Source: Vibrio viridaestus (lineage in GTDB: Bacteria > Pseudomonadota > Gammaproteobacteria > Enterobacterales > Vibrionaceae). Taken from it: DNA of 64,000 bases. The notes beneath the pieces are model-generated. The model searched no databases. It was not told where the DNA came from and saw only the letters and a list, made by a program, of their open reading frames with translations. The stretch spans positions 124,001-188,000 of the forward strand of contig NZ_RJVQ01000004.1 in the NCBI RefSeq assembly GCF_003856525.1, read 5' to 3'. Position numbers and translations under genes: made by a program. Positions 47,250 to 58,295 of this stretch are shown here, one piece after another. Each line of letters starts with the position of its first letter. The first letter of the stretch is position 1.

Positions 47250-47840
47250 TTATTCTTCGTGAGTAGGAAATAACACTTGGTCGATTAAGTCACATAAACA
47301 GTGAAGTGTTACCATATGAACTTCGTGAATGCGCGCAGTGCGGTGAGAAGGAATACGAATTTCCACATCGTTCTCCCCCAACAAACCTGCCATTTCACCA
47401 CCGTCTTTACCTGTCAAGGCGATGATTGTCATGTCGCGTGTTACTGCAGCTTCCATGGCTTTTATAATATTTTTACTGTTACCACTTGTTGATATAGCAA
47501 GCAGGATATCACCAGGTTGCCCGATTGCTCTGACTTGCTTAGCAAATATTTCATGGTAGTTGTAATCGTTAGCGACAGCGGTCATGGTCGTATTATCTGC
47601 TGTGAGGCTCAACGCTGGCAGACTTGGACGCTCCGTTTCAAAGCGATTAATAAGGCACGCTGAAAACTGTTGTGCGTTCGCTGATGAGCCACCATTGCCA
47701 CAGCAAAGTATTTTATGTCCATTCAATAACTGAGCAACCATAGCTTGAGCAGCGTGAGTAATAGCATCTGGCAGTGCTTCTGCTGCAGCGATCTGGATTT
47801 GGATACTTTCTGTAAAACTTGCTTTAATGCTATCCAGCAT
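47250..47840 (-). CDS. diaA: DnaA initiator-associating protein DiaA (SIS domain)
   Basis: 196-residue sugar isomerase (SIS) fold protein that binds DnaA and stimulates oriC initiation. It shows [13 protein letters not shown] near residue 49 and [20 protein letters not shown]. It is a GmhA relative, but the yraN-diaA-dolP context argues for DiaA; GmhA cannot be excluded on sequence alone. It is 3 bp after yraN. Confidence 0.9.
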   Translation of the reverse strand: MLDSIKASFTESIQIQIAAAEALPDAITHAAQAMVAQLLNGHKILCCGNGGSSANAQQFSACLINRFETERPSLPALSLTADNTTMTAVANDYNYHEIFAKQVRAIGQPGDILLAISTSGNSKNIIKAMEAAVTRDMTIIALTGKDGGEMAGLLGENDVEIRIPSHRTARIHEVHMVTLHCLCDLIDQVLFPTHEE

Positions 47841-47843
47841 TGT

Positions 47844-48215
47844 TCAATCCTGAGTAATTGCGTTTTTAAACCATTCGATGCGCTGGCCATCATCATGTAT
47901 TGCCACAACATCGAATCTAAATTCAGTATCATAATACGAATAGCCGTGTTTGAGGAGCCAAACTGTTGATGATTTTATCAATTTCTTGCGTTTTGCGGGT
48001 GTTACCGCTTCTGCTGCATGACCATGCTCTTGGCTTTTTCGATATTTGACTTCGACAAAAACAATCACCTGATTATCTAACATAACCAAATCGAGTTCTC
48101 CGCCTCGACAGTGAAAGTTTTGTTCGACAAGCTTCATCCCAAATTTCTTTAAATAGGATGAAGCAAGATCTTCATATTTAGAACCAATGGATTTGGTGGA
48201 ACTAAAGAGTTTCAT
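47844..48215 (-). CDS. yraN: UPF0102 nuclease-fold protein YraN
   Basis: 123-residue protein with a restriction-endonuclease-like core: GSKYEDLASSYL, then GGELDLVMLD and VIVFVEVKYRKS (the E/D...EVK pattern). The biological role is not established. ATG 48215 is chosen over an upstream start because homologues begin near MKLF and it avoids a longer overlap with lpoA. It overlaps lpoA by 14 bp. Confidence 0.92.
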   Translation of the reverse strand: MKLFSSTKSIGSKYEDLASSYLKKFGMKLVEQNFHCRGGELDLVMLDNQVIVFVEVKYRKSQEHGHAAEAVTPAKRKKLIKSSTVWLLKHGYSYYDTEFRFDVVAIHDDGQRIEWFKNAITQD

Positions 48216-50007
48216 GCTCTCCCCAGCTGAGTTCTCGCTGGACAACACATTTATCATCGATACTCAGTTTTCCGGTTTCACCATCCGACTGATAACCTTT
48301 GACTGCTTTCATTTGGGGAAGTTCCTTAAGTAATTGATATGCGTCCATTCCCATTGCTTTTAACCTTTTCTCTGGAAACGATTCTTTCGGCCAGAGAGCG
48401 TTAAGTTGCTTGGCAATATCGGCATTCGGTTCTATCAACAAAGGAATATCACTGTATGCCACACCGCTTAGATCTTCATAGAGCTTTTTCCCCGTATTGC
48501 TGCGCGAGCTTGAGAAAAGTTTCGGTGGTGTTGTATCTGGATTAATTGCTACTTCAATAAATGGCTTAATCAGTGTCAATTCTGAGCTGTTAGCAACAAT
48601 GTAAACGGCATCGATATCTCTACGGCTGCGAGGTTGCGATTCCATTTTTAGTCCAAGAATGGATTGCATCTGAGCAATATTTTGTTGGCTAGAAGTCAAT
48701 CCAAATACGGTATTAATGTCTTTTTGTAGCTGTTTGTTGTCACCAAAATTAGCGACAGAGACCTTATGTTTACTGTACTTAGACCACTCTTGATCAAAGG
48801 CTGATGATACACGTTGACCAAATGATCCATTAGGAACAAGGATCAGTGGGTAACGGAACCCCTCTCTGAACAAATGTTTCGCTGCCTGACTAGCTTCTTG
48901 TTCTGGCGAGAGAGCAAAGTAGCAAGTGTCACTGGATGGATCGATTTGGTCTGGGATATTCAGTGCCAACATTGGCAAAGATCGCCCTCGTTTTTTCTCA
49001 ATATCTTTAAGTGCAACGATGTTCTCTTTGATTAACGGACCAACGACAAAATCGATATTTGAATTGTCTATTTGATCGGCAATCGCATCCAAAGACTTCC
49101 CATTGGTATCAATGATAGTCAATGTCGCATTCGGATCTCGTGAGTCATCATTCATCATTGAAAACATGAAACCATCGCGGATCAACTGAGCCTGTTGGGA
49201 AAATTTTCCAGAAATAGGCAGCAATAAAGCCGTATGTTGTGGAACAGACACTTTAAGTGACAAGATAGAAGCGATGGCTTCCGGTTGATAGACCGCTGCT
49301 GGATGATTTGGATTTTCGTCCAACCATTTTGTGAGCGTATTCTTTAGCTGGGATAAACTGCCATTAAGCGTCTTTACATAAATAGCTAGCTGGACCCATC
49401 CATCAAGGACTTCATTATTCGGGTCGAGTTCTAACTCGGTAATTTCATCTGCGGAATAATGGTTGAGAGAGGCCCAAATCTGATTGGCTAATGTGGCTTT
49501 TTCATCACGAGGACTTAGGTCATAAGCATGAACTAACGCCTTTGCTGAGTCATACCAGTTACCTAACTGCGTATGGATCTGGGCTTTTGTTTGATAGAAT
49601 GCCAACCACTGTGAGTCGGATAATTTCCACCAAGGTTTAAAGTTAAACTGTTTTAACGCGGTTTCGTACTGATCTCTTAACATCAGTAGATGGGCTTTTG
49701 CCAATTGCCATTCAGCATTTTGGCTATCGCTTAGAGACGCTTTACTTAAACGCATTAATAACAGATTCGCCTGAGCATCATCGCCTTTTTGTACTGCGGC
49801 TTTCAGCGCCATGATAAGCCAGTCATTTTGTAATGAGCCCTGACTACTGTCTGCTTTGACCAGGTAAGATTGGACACTGTAAGAAGGTGCCTGAGTAATA
49901 TCGACAGTATTGCTTAATGGGGCGTTTGATGTACACGCGGCAATAGACATCGCAAGAGCGACAGGAGCTAATGTGCGTGTTACGCTTAGTCTGATTTGAT
50001 TTTTCAT
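48202..50007 (-). CDS. lpoA: Penicillin-binding protein activator LpoA
   Basis: Outer-membrane lipoprotein that reaches through the periplasm to stimulate the transpeptidase of PBP1A. The 601 residues have lipobox SIAAC (Cys25), an N-terminal TPR-like helical half, and a C-terminal half with a periplasmic-binding-protein fold (TALLLPISGKFSQQAQLIRDGFM). It is first gene of the minus-strand block and divergent from rsmI. Confidence 0.94.
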   Translation of the reverse strand: MKNQIRLSVTRTLAPVALAMSIAACTSNAPLSNTVDITQAPSYSVQSYLVKADSSQGSLQNDWLIMALKAAVQKGDDAQANLLLMRLSKASLSDSQNAEWQLAKAHLLMLRDQYETALKQFNFKPWWKLSDSQWLAFYQTKAQIHTQLGNWYDSAKALVHAYDLSPRDEKATLANQIWASLNHYSADEITELELDPNNEVLDGWVQLAIYVKTLNGSLSQLKNTLTKWLDENPNHPAAVYQPEAIASILSLKVSVPQHTALLLPISGKFSQQAQLIRDGFMFSMMNDDSRDPNATLTIIDTNGKSLDAIADQIDNSNIDFVVGPLIKENIVALKDIEKKRGRSLPMLALNIPDQIDPSSDTCYFALSPEQEASQAAKHLFREGFRYPLILVPNGSFGQRVSSAFDQEWSKYSKHKVSVANFGDNKQLQKDINTVFGLTSSQQNIAQMQSILGLKMESQPRSRRDIDAVYIVANSSELTLIKPFIEVAINPDTTPPKLFSSSRSNTGKKLYEDLSGVAYSDIPLLIEPNADIAKQLNALWPKESFPEKRLKAMGMDAYQLLKELPQMKAVKGYQSDGETGKLSIDDKCVVQRELSWGEHETL

Positions 50008-50019
50008 AGCACTGAGCTG

Positions 50020-50050
50020 TTAACTTTTTCCGGTAAATTGACTCTATAAT
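50020..50050 (+). promoter_or_regulatory. Likely rsmI promoter
   Basis: TTAACT (50020-50025) and a perfect TATAAT (50045-50050) with 19-bp spacing, 24 bp before the rsmI ATG, in the 67-bp divergent gap with lpoA. Confidence 0.45.
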
Positions 50051-50074
50051 AATCTCTGAAGTGACGGTAAACAA

Positions 50075-50938
50075 ATGACAGATAATAAAACTTTTCAGCA
50101 GGATAGTTCGATCTTATATATCGTGCCTACTCCAATTGGTAATTTAGGCGATATAACTCAAAGAGCTTTGGATATTTTAAGCTCGGTCGACGTGATTGCT
50201 GCTGAAGATACCCGCCATACGGGAAAGCTTCTTTCTCACTTCAATATTCAAACAAAAACATTTGCTTTACATGACCACAACGAGCAGGAGAAAGCAGACA
50301 TTCTAGTCGAACGACTCGTGTCTGGGCAATCCATTGCGTTAGTTTCTGACGCAGGGACTCCGTTAATTAGTGATCCAGGATACCATCTTGTAAACAGATG
50401 TCGTCAGGCGGGTGTTAAAGTTGTTCCATTACCAGGCGCTTGCGCGGTAATTACTGCATTGAGTGCATCAGGTCTTCCTTCTGACCGATTCAGTTTTGAA
50501 GGTTTTTTCCCACCTAAGACCAAAGCTCGTAAAGACAAATTAAATGAAATTGTACAGGCTGAAAGAACCTGTATTTTTTATGAATCACCACATCGAATCA
50601 TGCAATCACTTGAAGATATGTTAGATGTTCTTGGCGGTCAACGGGAAGTGGTCATCGCTCGTGAGCTGACAAAAACGTTCGAAACAATACAGGGAATGCC
50701 ACTAGGCGATCTTATTCCTTGGATGGAAGCCGATGAAAATCGTCGTAAAGGTGAAATGGTCGTTTTAATCCATGGTTATCGTTCCAGTGGAGAAGAAGAA
50801 TTCTCGCAGGAAGCCCTGCGTGCTTTGGGTATTTTGGTGAAATCATTACCGCTTAAAAAAGCGGCGGCAGTTGTCGCTGAACTGTATAACTTAAAGAAAA
50901 ATGCTTTGTATAAATGGGGATTAGATAACCTGGAGTAA
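50075..50938 (+). CDS. rsmI: 16S rRNA 2'-O-ribose methyltransferase RsmI
   Basis: Tetrapyrrole-methylase-fold enzyme that methylates the ribose of C1402 in the 16S decoding centre. The 287 residues include [19 protein letters not shown] near the N-terminus, [24 protein letters not shown] and [17 protein letters not shown]. It stands divergent from lpoA and is directly upstream of rnpB, the usual position. Confidence 0.97.
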   Translation: MTDNKTFQQDSSILYIVPTPIGNLGDITQRALDILSSVDVIAAEDTRHTGKLLSHFNIQTKTFALHDHNEQEKADILVERLVSGQSIALVSDAGTPLISDPGYHLVNRCRQAGVKVVPLPGACAVITALSASGLPSDRFSFEGFFPPKTKARKDKLNEIVQAERTCIFYESPHRIMQSLEDMLDVLGGQREVVIARELTKTFETIQGMPLGDLIPWMEADENRRKGEMVVLIHGYRSSGEEEFSQEALRALGILVKSLPLKKAAAVVAELYNLKKNALYKWGLDNLE

Positions 50939-50989
50939 GGCTGATTTGCTTAACTATTGTCCACTCATTGACGTTGTTATCATGTTTGC

Positions 50990-51018
50990 TAGACAGTGGG
51001 TAACAATCCCTATACAAT
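50990..51018 (+). promoter_or_regulatory. rnpB promoter
   Basis: TAGACA (50990-50995) and TACAAT (51013-51018), 17-bp spacing, 8 bp before the mature 5' end of RNase P RNA. Confidence 0.65.
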
Positions 51019-51025
51019 CCGCCGC

Positions 51026-51417
<392 letters not shown>

Positions 51418-51425
51418 CTTACTAT

Positions 51426-51464
51426 ACGGGGACTCTAATTTATTAGGGTCCCCGTTGTTTTTCT
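51426..51464 (+). terminator. Terminator after rnpB
   Basis: ACGGGGAC and GTCCCCGT plus an inner A/T-rich extension form a long hairpin (51426-51455), followed by TGTTTTTC. Confidence 0.88.
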
Positions 51465-51566
51465 GTTCGTTCCCAGTTCACATATTTATATTTCTGAAGA
51501 ATTAAAATTCCGATTGAATACATCAGCACGACTATAATTTCATCGTTAAGACAGTGCGGAATAACG

Positions 51567-52238
51567 ATGAGAGTTCTTACATTTATCTTTATATTAGCTA
51601 TTCCTTTGGGGAGCATTGCGGCTCCTGGTGACAGTTCCTCTTGGCGGAATGAAAGAGTTATAGATAAATTTAGTGGAGTAACTCGATACATGGCTAATGG
51701 TTGGTCGGATATTCTCTACACAACACCATCCAATTCCACCATGGAAAATACCACTAATCCTCTCATGCAAATTGGTGTTCGCTGTGATATTTCAAAGCAG
51801 GACGAGCATCAATTTATGCTTACGTTTCGTATTAAAAAAGTGATGAGCAGTAGTTCTGATAACCTAATTGATATCGGTTTTAAAGTTGATGGTCATGATC
51901 CCATTCATTTTAAGGCCCAACGGTTCACGAATTCCGATCATGCAGGATACGTTCATCTCAATAAGAAAAATGTTGCAAATATTCGCAAGTTTATTGCTCA
52001 GTCAAAGGCTGGCGTACTTGTCGTTGTGCGAGTTGTAGGAAGTAACCGGGGGTTTTTAGAAACATTTACCGTATCCCTTTTAGGATTCACTCATCACACG
52101 ACAAGAGCTCTTAGAGCATGTGCTATGAGTATTGCTTCCGCTGATATTAGTGATTACGACCGAATGCAACTCGACAGTATTGACCGACAGATTAAAAAAC
52201 TAATGGCGGATAAGCAGCAAATATTACAAAAATACTGA
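51567..52238 (+). CDS. Hypothetical secreted protein, unknown function
   Basis: 223 residues with a signal peptide (cleavage near SIAA, about residue 19). The mature part looks beta-rich, with Cys73 (QIGVRCDIS) and Cys185 (ALRACAMS) that could form a disulfide, and a charged C-terminal helix (about 197-223) that could be a coiled coil. The order W-N-K-S / C / F-x-L-x-G / C loosely recalls the VasI/TagO beta-sandwich family tied to type VI secretion; I would not assign it. It stands alone between rnpB and the dcw cluster, with no neighbour that explains its job. GGAATAACG precedes ATG. Confidence 0.72.
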   Translation: MRVLTFIFILAIPLGSIAAPGDSSSWRNERVIDKFSGVTRYMANGWSDILYTTPSNSTMENTTNPLMQIGVRCDISKQDEHQFMLTFRIKKVMSSSSDNLIDIGFKVDGHDPIHFKAQRFTNSDHAGYVHLNKKNVANIRKFIAQSKAGVLVVVRVVGSNRGFLETFTVSLLGFTHHTTRALRACAMSIASADISDYDRMQLDSIDRQIKKLMADKQQILQKY

Positions 52239-52424
52239 GTGATGATAGCTTTATCTCTTTATGACATTTACGGTTGCGGGTTTTGCTTTTTATTGACTTT
52301 TATTAAGTGAAAAGCTTTAGAATTAGCGAAAAATTGCTTCTGTGGAACTGAATTGCTGGCTCTGATGCTTTCATTTTAATACCATAGGCGATCGACATGC
52401 CTTTAAGAGTTCAACGAGAACAAG

Positions 52425-53375
52425 ATGACGCAAGCTTTCAAACATATTTCAGTACTTTTGAATGAATCTATCGATGGTTTAGCCATCAAACCTGATGGTA
52501 CCTATATTGATGGTACTTTTGGTCGGGGTGGACACAGTCGAGTCATCTTATCGAAGCTTGGACCCAATGGTCGTCTTTTTAGTATTGACCGCGATCCTCA
52601 GGCAATCGAGGAAGCAAAGAAAATTGATGATCCCCGCTTTACTATTATCCATGGTCCCTTTTCTGGTATTGAACAGTATGCGATAGAGCGTGATTTAGTT
52701 GGTCAGGTTGATGGAGTACTGTTTGACCTTGGTGTTTCTTCCCCACAATTAGATGATGCGGGTCGTGGATTTAGTTTCATGAAAGATGGTCCCCTCGATA
52801 TGCGTATGGATCCGACTTCTGGAATGCCGGTATCGCAATGGCTATTGGAAGCAGACTTGGACGATATCACCTGGGTGATTAGAGAGTTTGGGGAAGATAA
52901 ACATGCTAGGCGTATTGCCAAAGCAATCGTAGCCTATCGTGAAAATGAAGAAAATGAGCCATTAACCCGAACAGGGCAATTAGCCAAATTAATTTCTGAT
53001 GCAGCCCCAAAGAGTTTCAAAGAGAAAAAACATCCGGCGACACGATCATTCCAAGCCTTTCGCATATACATCAACAGTGAGCTGGAGGAAATCGATACTG
53101 CATTAAAAGGAGCGATGAATATTTTGGCTCCTCAAGGGCGCTTATCGGTTATTAGTTTCCACTCTCTGGAAGATCGTATGGTTAAACGTTTCATGCGTAA
53201 GGAAAGTAAAGGTCCTGAAGTTCCACACGGTTTACCACTCACCAATGATCAAATTAAAGCGTTAGGTAGTGCAAAAATGACGTTAGTCAGCAAAGCCATT
53301 AAGCCGACTGCGGAAGAAGTTGAATTAAATCCACGTTCAAGAAGTTCTGTACTGCGGATTGCGGAAAAAATCTGA
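52425..53375 (+). CDS. rsmH: 16S rRNA m4C1402 methyltransferase RsmH
   Basis: N4-methyltransferase for C1402 of 16S rRNA, the same base RsmI modifies. The 316 residues have the SAM site [12 protein letters not shown] and [20 protein letters not shown], and end [16 protein letters not shown]. It opens the dcw cluster here; no mraZ-like frame precedes it. The stop overlaps the ftsL start by 1 base. Confidence 0.98.
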   Translation: MTQAFKHISVLLNESIDGLAIKPDGTYIDGTFGRGGHSRVILSKLGPNGRLFSIDRDPQAIEEAKKIDDPRFTIIHGPFSGIEQYAIERDLVGQVDGVLFDLGVSSPQLDDAGRGFSFMKDGPLDMRMDPTSGMPVSQWLLEADLDDITWVIREFGEDKHARRIAKAIVAYRENEENEPLTRTGQLAKLISDAAPKSFKEKKHPATRSFQAFRIYINSELEEIDTALKGAMNILAPQGRLSVISFHSLEDRMVKRFMRKESKGPEVPHGLPLTNDQIKALGSAKMTLVSKAIKPTAEEVELNPRSRSSVLRIAEKI

Positions 53376-53698
53376 TGGCAGAATCGACGCGCTATCCTAA
53401 TCTGGCAAAATTAATCGCTAAGGATTTGATTACAGTTGGAAGAATTCCCCTCGTGCTTATGATTTTGCTGTTTGCTAGTGCGATGGGGGTTGTTTTTGCA
53501 ACTCATCAGACCCGTCAGGCAATCTCAACCAATGAACAAGAAATGATGGAAAGAGATCGCCTTGATAATGAATGGCGTAATCTGCTTATCGAGGAAACAG
53601 CACTGTCAGATCATAGCCGTGTTGAGGATATAGCAAAAAAAGATTTGGACATGAAGCGTCCAGATGCGGATAAAGAAGTGATAATTTCCCAACCATGA
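53375..53698 (+). CDS. ftsL: Cell division protein FtsL
   Basis: 107-residue bitopic protein of the FtsQLB complex: short cytoplasmic part, one span (about 23-42, LVLMILLFASAMGVVFATHQ), then a periplasmic leucine-zipper-like region. It sits between rsmH and ftsI with overlaps at both ends (1 and 4 bp), typical of the dcw cluster. Confidence 0.94.
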   Translation: MAESTRYPNLAKLIAKDLITVGRIPLVLMILLFASAMGVVFATHQTRQAISTNEQEMMERDRLDNEWRNLLIEETALSDHSRVEDIAKKDLDMKRPDADKEVIISQP

Positions 53699-55422
53699 AA
53701 AAGTCTCAACCCCCAAAGCAGACACCGGTAAAAAAAGCCGAAGAGCCGACCATCTTTATTCGCTGGCGGTTTTATGTCATTTTATTTTTTGTTCTCCTCG
53801 CTTTTGGTACATTGGTTGGTCGTGTCGCATTTATTCAGATTATTCAGCCAGATAACTTAATACACCAGGGCGACTTACGTTCAGTTCGAGCCAAAACACT
53901 GCAGTCTGCACGTGGAATTATCTCCGACCGCAATGGAGAGCCTTTGGCCGTCAGTGTGCCGGTTGAAGCCGTTTATGCGGATCCTGAAACGATCGTTAAG
54001 AATAATGAGTTGAAGGATGTAAAGCGGTGGTATGCACTTGCGGACGTCCTTGGACTTGATCGACAAGGACTCATCAACAAAATTAAGCAAAATGAGAAGC
54101 GTCGATTTATTTACTTGCAGCGTCAGGTGAATCCTCCAATGGCAAAATACGTCAGAGAATTAAAGTTGAGCGGTATTGGCCTTAAATCTGAATCAAAGCG
54201 TTACTATCCGTCGGGCGAGGTAAGTGCTCATGTTATTGGAGTAACAGGTATTGATGGCCATGGTCTCGAAGGTGTAGAACGCAGCTATGACAAATGGTTG
54301 ACTGGCGAGCCTGGTAAACAGGTTATCCGCAAAGATCGCTACGGCCGAGTTGTAGAAAATATCTCTCTGGATAAGCGTCAGGAAGGTAAAAATCTTGAGC
54401 TTACTATTGACCAAAGGCTTCAGGCTTTAGCTTATCGAGCAGTAAAACAAGCGGCAGCGGATCACAGAGCGACGTCGGCGTCGGCGGTAATACTCGATGT
54501 TAAAACAGGTGCCGTTCTCGCGATGGTAAATGCCCCTTCCTATAACCCGAATAATCGTTCTGATTTAAAAAGCTTCAAAATGAGAAACCGGGTTATTACT
54601 GACGCTATTGAGCCGGGTTCGACAGTAAAGCCTTTTGTTGTCTTGGCGTCTCTTGAAAATGGTGTGGCTGATAAAGATACCATCATTGATACGGGCAACG
54701 GAACTTTCCGCATTGGCGGTAGTTGGGTTCGTGATGTGTCTCCAGCTGGGAAAGCCAGCCTACAAAAAATATTACAGAAATCGAGTAATATCGGTGTCTC
54801 TAAATTATCTCTAAGAATGCCAGTACAAGATTTGTTGGGAATGTACACGTCTATGGGACTGGGTGAAATGTCGGGCTTAAACTTAGTCGGAGAGACATCG
54901 GGTATTTTCCCAAACCGTCGTCGATGGTCCGACTTTGAGCGTGCGACACTGGCGTTTGGTTATGGGTTGTCTATTACTCCTATCCAATTGGCTCATGCCT
55001 ACGCTACCTTAGGAAATCTTGGTAAATATCAGCCGATTCATATTATAGAAGGTAACGGTGAGGATTTATCTCATCAAGTGGCTGATAAGAAATACGCACG
55101 TCAGGTTTTGGATTATCTGGAAACAGTTACGCAACCTGGCGGTTCTGCGATTCACGCTGCAGTACCCGGTTATCGTGTTGGTGCTAAAACCGGGACAGCA
55201 CGTAAGGCAACAGCTGGTGGATATAGTGATGAATATGTTGCACTTACTGCAGGTGTTGCGCCGATTAGTGATCCTAGATTGGCATTAGTCGTGGTGATCA
55301 ACGAGCCACAAGGCGACCAATATTATGGTGGCCAAGTTGCAGCTCCAGTCTTTTCTAAGATTATGAAAGGAGCATTGCAGACTCTTAATATTTCACCAGA
55401 TGAAAATCGATTCCAGAAATAA
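53695..55422 (+). CDS. ftsI: Septal transpeptidase FtsI (PBP3)
   Basis: Class B penicillin-binding protein that cross-links septal peptidoglycan. The 575 residues have an N-terminal span (about 23-44), a non-catalytic pedestal domain, and a transpeptidase domain with Ser309-T-V-Lys312 (SxxK), SSN (363-365) and KTGT (498-501). It overlaps ftsL by 4 bp and precedes murE by 15 bp. Confidence 0.98.
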   Translation: MKKSQPPKQTPVKKAEEPTIFIRWRFYVILFFVLLAFGTLVGRVAFIQIIQPDNLIHQGDLRSVRAKTLQSARGIISDRNGEPLAVSVPVEAVYADPETIVKNNELKDVKRWYALADVLGLDRQGLINKIKQNEKRRFIYLQRQVNPPMAKYVRELKLSGIGLKSESKRYYPSGEVSAHVIGVTGIDGHGLEGVERSYDKWLTGEPGKQVIRKDRYGRVVENISLDKRQEGKNLELTIDQRLQALAYRAVKQAAADHRATSASAVILDVKTGAVLAMVNAPSYNPNNRSDLKSFKMRNRVITDAIEPGSTVKPFVVLASLENGVADKDTIIDTGNGTFRIGGSWVRDVSPAGKASLQKILQKSSNIGVSKLSLRMPVQDLLGMYTSMGLGEMSGLNLVGETSGIFPNRRRWSDFERATLAFGYGLSITPIQLAHAYATLGNLGKYQPIHIIEGNGEDLSHQVADKKYARQVLDYLETVTQPGGSAIHAAVPGYRVGAKTGTARKATAGGYSDEYVALTAGVAPISDPRLALVVVINEPQGDQYYGGQVAAPVFSKIMKGALQTLNISPDENRFQK

Positions 55423-55437
55423 AATTGGGACTACAAA

Positions 55438-56931
55438 ATGAATGTTGGTGTATCACTAGCGGAGCTAGTATCTCCGTGGTTAACCCTTGATGATGCAGGG
55501 GTAAATGGTAAGGTTGTTTCTAGCTTAAAAATAGACAGCCGAACAGTCGGAAAAGACGATACCTTTATCGCCATACATGGACATTCGGTAGATGGAAGGC
55601 AATTTATTTCTAGTGCGGTGAGGCAAGGAGCAAATCTTGTTTTGTCCCAAGCGGATGACGCAACTCTGCACGGCATGATTGATTACATTGAAGGCGTTCC
55701 CGTTATTGCTTTTTGGCGTTTAAATGATGTTTTATCTGAATTAGCGATACGCCTTTATCCTCTAAATGATTTAAGCATCATTGGTGTCACGGGGACGAAT
55801 GGTAAAACCACCATCTCTCAACTGATAGCGCAGTGGCTTGAATTACTTCAACATAAAACGTCGGTGATGGGAACTACGGGCAATGGTTTTTTAAACGAGT
55901 TAATTGCTGCCAAGAATACAACAGGCAGTCCGATTGATATCGCTGCTACTTTGTTTCGTCATCGTAGTCTTGGGGCTGAATTTGCCAGTATCGAGGTATC
56001 TTCTCACGGCCTCGCCCAGGGACGGGTAAAAGCGATTCCGTTTAAAGCTGGCGTCTTTACTAATCTCAGCCGAGATCATCTCGATTATCATGGCACGATG
56101 GAAGAGTACGCATTGGCCAAGAAAAGTCTGTTTACTGAGCATCATTGTGATCACGCCATCATCAACATTGATGACAGCGTAGGGGCGAGTTGGCTCACTT
56201 CACTCCCGTCTTCCGCCATATCTGTTTCTCTTCATCCAAGTGAGGAAGCTGACAAACCGTCTTTATGGGCAAACCAAATCTCATACACAACCGAAGGGAT
56301 TGATATTTCATTTGACGGTCTATGGGGGGAAGGGTTGTTAACGGCACCACTTATCGGTGAGTTCAATGCGTCAAACCTTTTATTAAGCATGGCGACTTTA
56401 CTGGCGCTTGGTTTTAATAAGCAAGATCTTATCAATACTTCCCATCTCTTACAGCCCGTTCTTGGGAGAATGGAATTATTTACGCAACAAGGAAAAGCGA
56501 AAGTCGTTGTTGATTATGCCCATACTCCTGATGCTCTGGATAAAGCGCTTTCGGCATTGAAAGTGCATTGTGACGGAAAACTATGGGTTATCTTTGGATG
56601 TGGTGGTGACCGTGATACGGGTAAACGGCCAATGATGGCTCAAATCGCTGAAAGACTGGCTGATAATGTTATTTTCTCCGATGATAATCCGCGCACAGAA
56701 ACGCCGGAATTGATTGTTCAAGATATGCTAGCTGGCTTAAAACAACCTGAGAATGTTCAAATTATTCATTCTCGCTTTTCTGCATTAGAGTTCGCATTAT
56801 CTCACTCATCTGCTGACGATATCATTTTGATGGCAGGTAAAGGGCACGAAGACTATCAGGTAATCGGTCTTGAAACGATTCATTATTCTGATCGTGAAAC
56901 TGCACAAACGCTACTGGAGGCAAAACAATGA
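55438..56931 (+). CDS. murE: UDP-MurNAc-tripeptide synthetase (meso-DAP adding) MurE
   Basis: Adds meso-diaminopimelate to UDP-MurNAc-Ala-Glu. The 497 residues have the ATP loop GTNGKTT (119-125), the carbamylated-Lys region, and a DNPR motif (SDDNPRTE) typical of meso-DAP enzymes rather than Lys-adding ones. It overlaps murF by 4 bp. Confidence 0.98.
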   Translation: MNVGVSLAELVSPWLTLDDAGVNGKVVSSLKIDSRTVGKDDTFIAIHGHSVDGRQFISSAVRQGANLVLSQADDATLHGMIDYIEGVPVIAFWRLNDVLSELAIRLYPLNDLSIIGVTGTNGKTTISQLIAQWLELLQHKTSVMGTTGNGFLNELIAAKNTTGSPIDIAATLFRHRSLGAEFASIEVSSHGLAQGRVKAIPFKAGVFTNLSRDHLDYHGTMEEYALAKKSLFTEHHCDHAIINIDDSVGASWLTSLPSSAISVSLHPSEEADKPSLWANQISYTTEGIDISFDGLWGEGLLTAPLIGEFNASNLLLSMATLLALGFNKQDLINTSHLLQPVLGRMELFTQQGKAKVVVDYAHTPDALDKALSALKVHCDGKLWVIFGCGGDRDTGKRPMMAQIAERLADNVIFSDDNPRTETPELIVQDMLAGLKQPENVQIIHSRFSALEFALSHSSADDIILMAGKGHEDYQVIGLETIHYSDRETAQTLLEAKQ

Positions 56932-58295
56932 TTCAAATTCCACTATCCCGAATAGCATTAGTGACTGGTGGGCAGTTAGTTGGTGAGGATATTACGATTT
57001 CTTCCGTTTCAACTGACTCTAGAAAATTTGAAGAAAACGCATTGTTTATTGCCCTTCGGGGCGAACGTTTTGATGGGCATGATTTTTTATCTGGGGCTAT
57101 TGAACACGGAGCAAAAGCCGCGCTCGTAGAAAAAAATGCGCATATCAGTAGTGTTCTTCCTCATGTTGTTGTGGAAGATACTAAGAGGGCGATGGGATTG
57201 TTATCCTCTTGGGTTCACAATCAGTGCCAGACTCCGACGGTGGCAATTACGGGCAGTTGTGGCAAGACAACCGTCAAAGAGATGGTTGCTTCAATCCTCA
57301 GTTGCAAAGGCAACGTCTTGTTTACTGCCGGTAATTTCAATAATGACATAGGTGTTCCTCTAACCTTATTTCGTTCTAAACCCAGTGATGACTATGCCAT
57401 CATCGAGCTTGGCGCCAACCATATTGGAGAAATTGCCTATACAACAGCCTTGGTAAAACCGAATATTGCATTAGTGAATAACGTCGCAGCGGCGCATCTT
57501 GAAGGTTTTGGCTCTATTGATGGAGTGAAAAAAGCAAAAGGTGAAATTTATCAAGGACTACGAACCGGTCAAACTGCAATCGTCAACCTTGATAGTAATG
57601 GCGGAGAGTTTTGGCAAGATGTACTAAAAGACAAAAAGGTCAAAACATTTTCAATTCATTCTCCAAAAGCAACGATTCACGCGGCGAATATCTCTCTTAA
57701 CGAATTAGCTCAGGCGAGTTTTGATGTTGTAGCTGGTGACAAGAGATTGCATGTGCAACTCAATATTGCCGGTGAGCATAATGTGGGTAATGCACTTGCC
57801 GCTATTCTAATTACCAAAGAAATGGGTGCAACTGACGAAGACATTTGTTGGGGACTCTCTCATCTGGCTTCAGTGAAAGGAAGGGTTGATGTTGAGTCAC
57901 TGAATGACCATATTCGACTGATTGATGATAGTTACAACGCCAGTGTTCCTGCCATGAAAGCGGCTGTTGACTTACTTAGCCGATTTTCTGCAAAAAGATG
58001 GTTAGTTTTAGGTAATATGGCCGAGTTAGGTAAAGAAAGCCTTGAACTTCATCGACAAGTCGGTAAACATGCATCACCATTTAATTTCGATCATGTTCTT
58101 ACCTATGGGGATGATGCTCGGGCAATCAGTGAAGAGTGTCACGGTAAGCATTTTTCTACCCATCATGACATGATTACATACATTGAGCAGCAATTACTGA
58201 AAGAACAAGATCAACAACATACTTTGCTGATTAAGGGAGCAAATAGCTCGGGAATGAGTAAAGTCGTTGCTGCTCTTAGGGAGAAATACTCATGA
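56928..58295 (+). CDS. murF: UDP-MurNAc-pentapeptide synthetase MurF
   Basis: Attaches D-Ala-D-Ala to complete the cytoplasmic peptide stem. The 455 residues have GSCGKTT (109-115), [17 protein letters not shown] and [13 protein letters not shown], then [14 protein letters not shown] and [10 protein letters not shown] in the C-terminal domain. Overlaps of 4 bp with murE and mraY suggest tight coupling. Confidence 0.97.
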   Translation: MIQIPLSRIALVTGGQLVGEDITISSVSTDSRKFEENALFIALRGERFDGHDFLSGAIEHGAKAALVEKNAHISSVLPHVVVEDTKRAMGLLSSWVHNQCQTPTVAITGSCGKTTVKEMVASILSCKGNVLFTAGNFNNDIGVPLTLFRSKPSDDYAIIELGANHIGEIAYTTALVKPNIALVNNVAAAHLEGFGSIDGVKKAKGEIYQGLRTGQTAIVNLDSNGGEFWQDVLKDKKVKTFSIHSPKATIHAANISLNELAQASFDVVAGDKRLHVQLNIAGEHNVGNALAAILITKEMGATDEDICWGLSHLASVKGRVDVESLNDHIRLIDDSYNASVPAMKAAVDLLSRFSAKRWLVLGNMAELGKESLELHRQVGKHASPFNFDHVLTYGDDARAISEECHGKHFSTHHDMITYIEQQLLKEQDQQHTLLIKGANSSGMSKVVAALREKYS

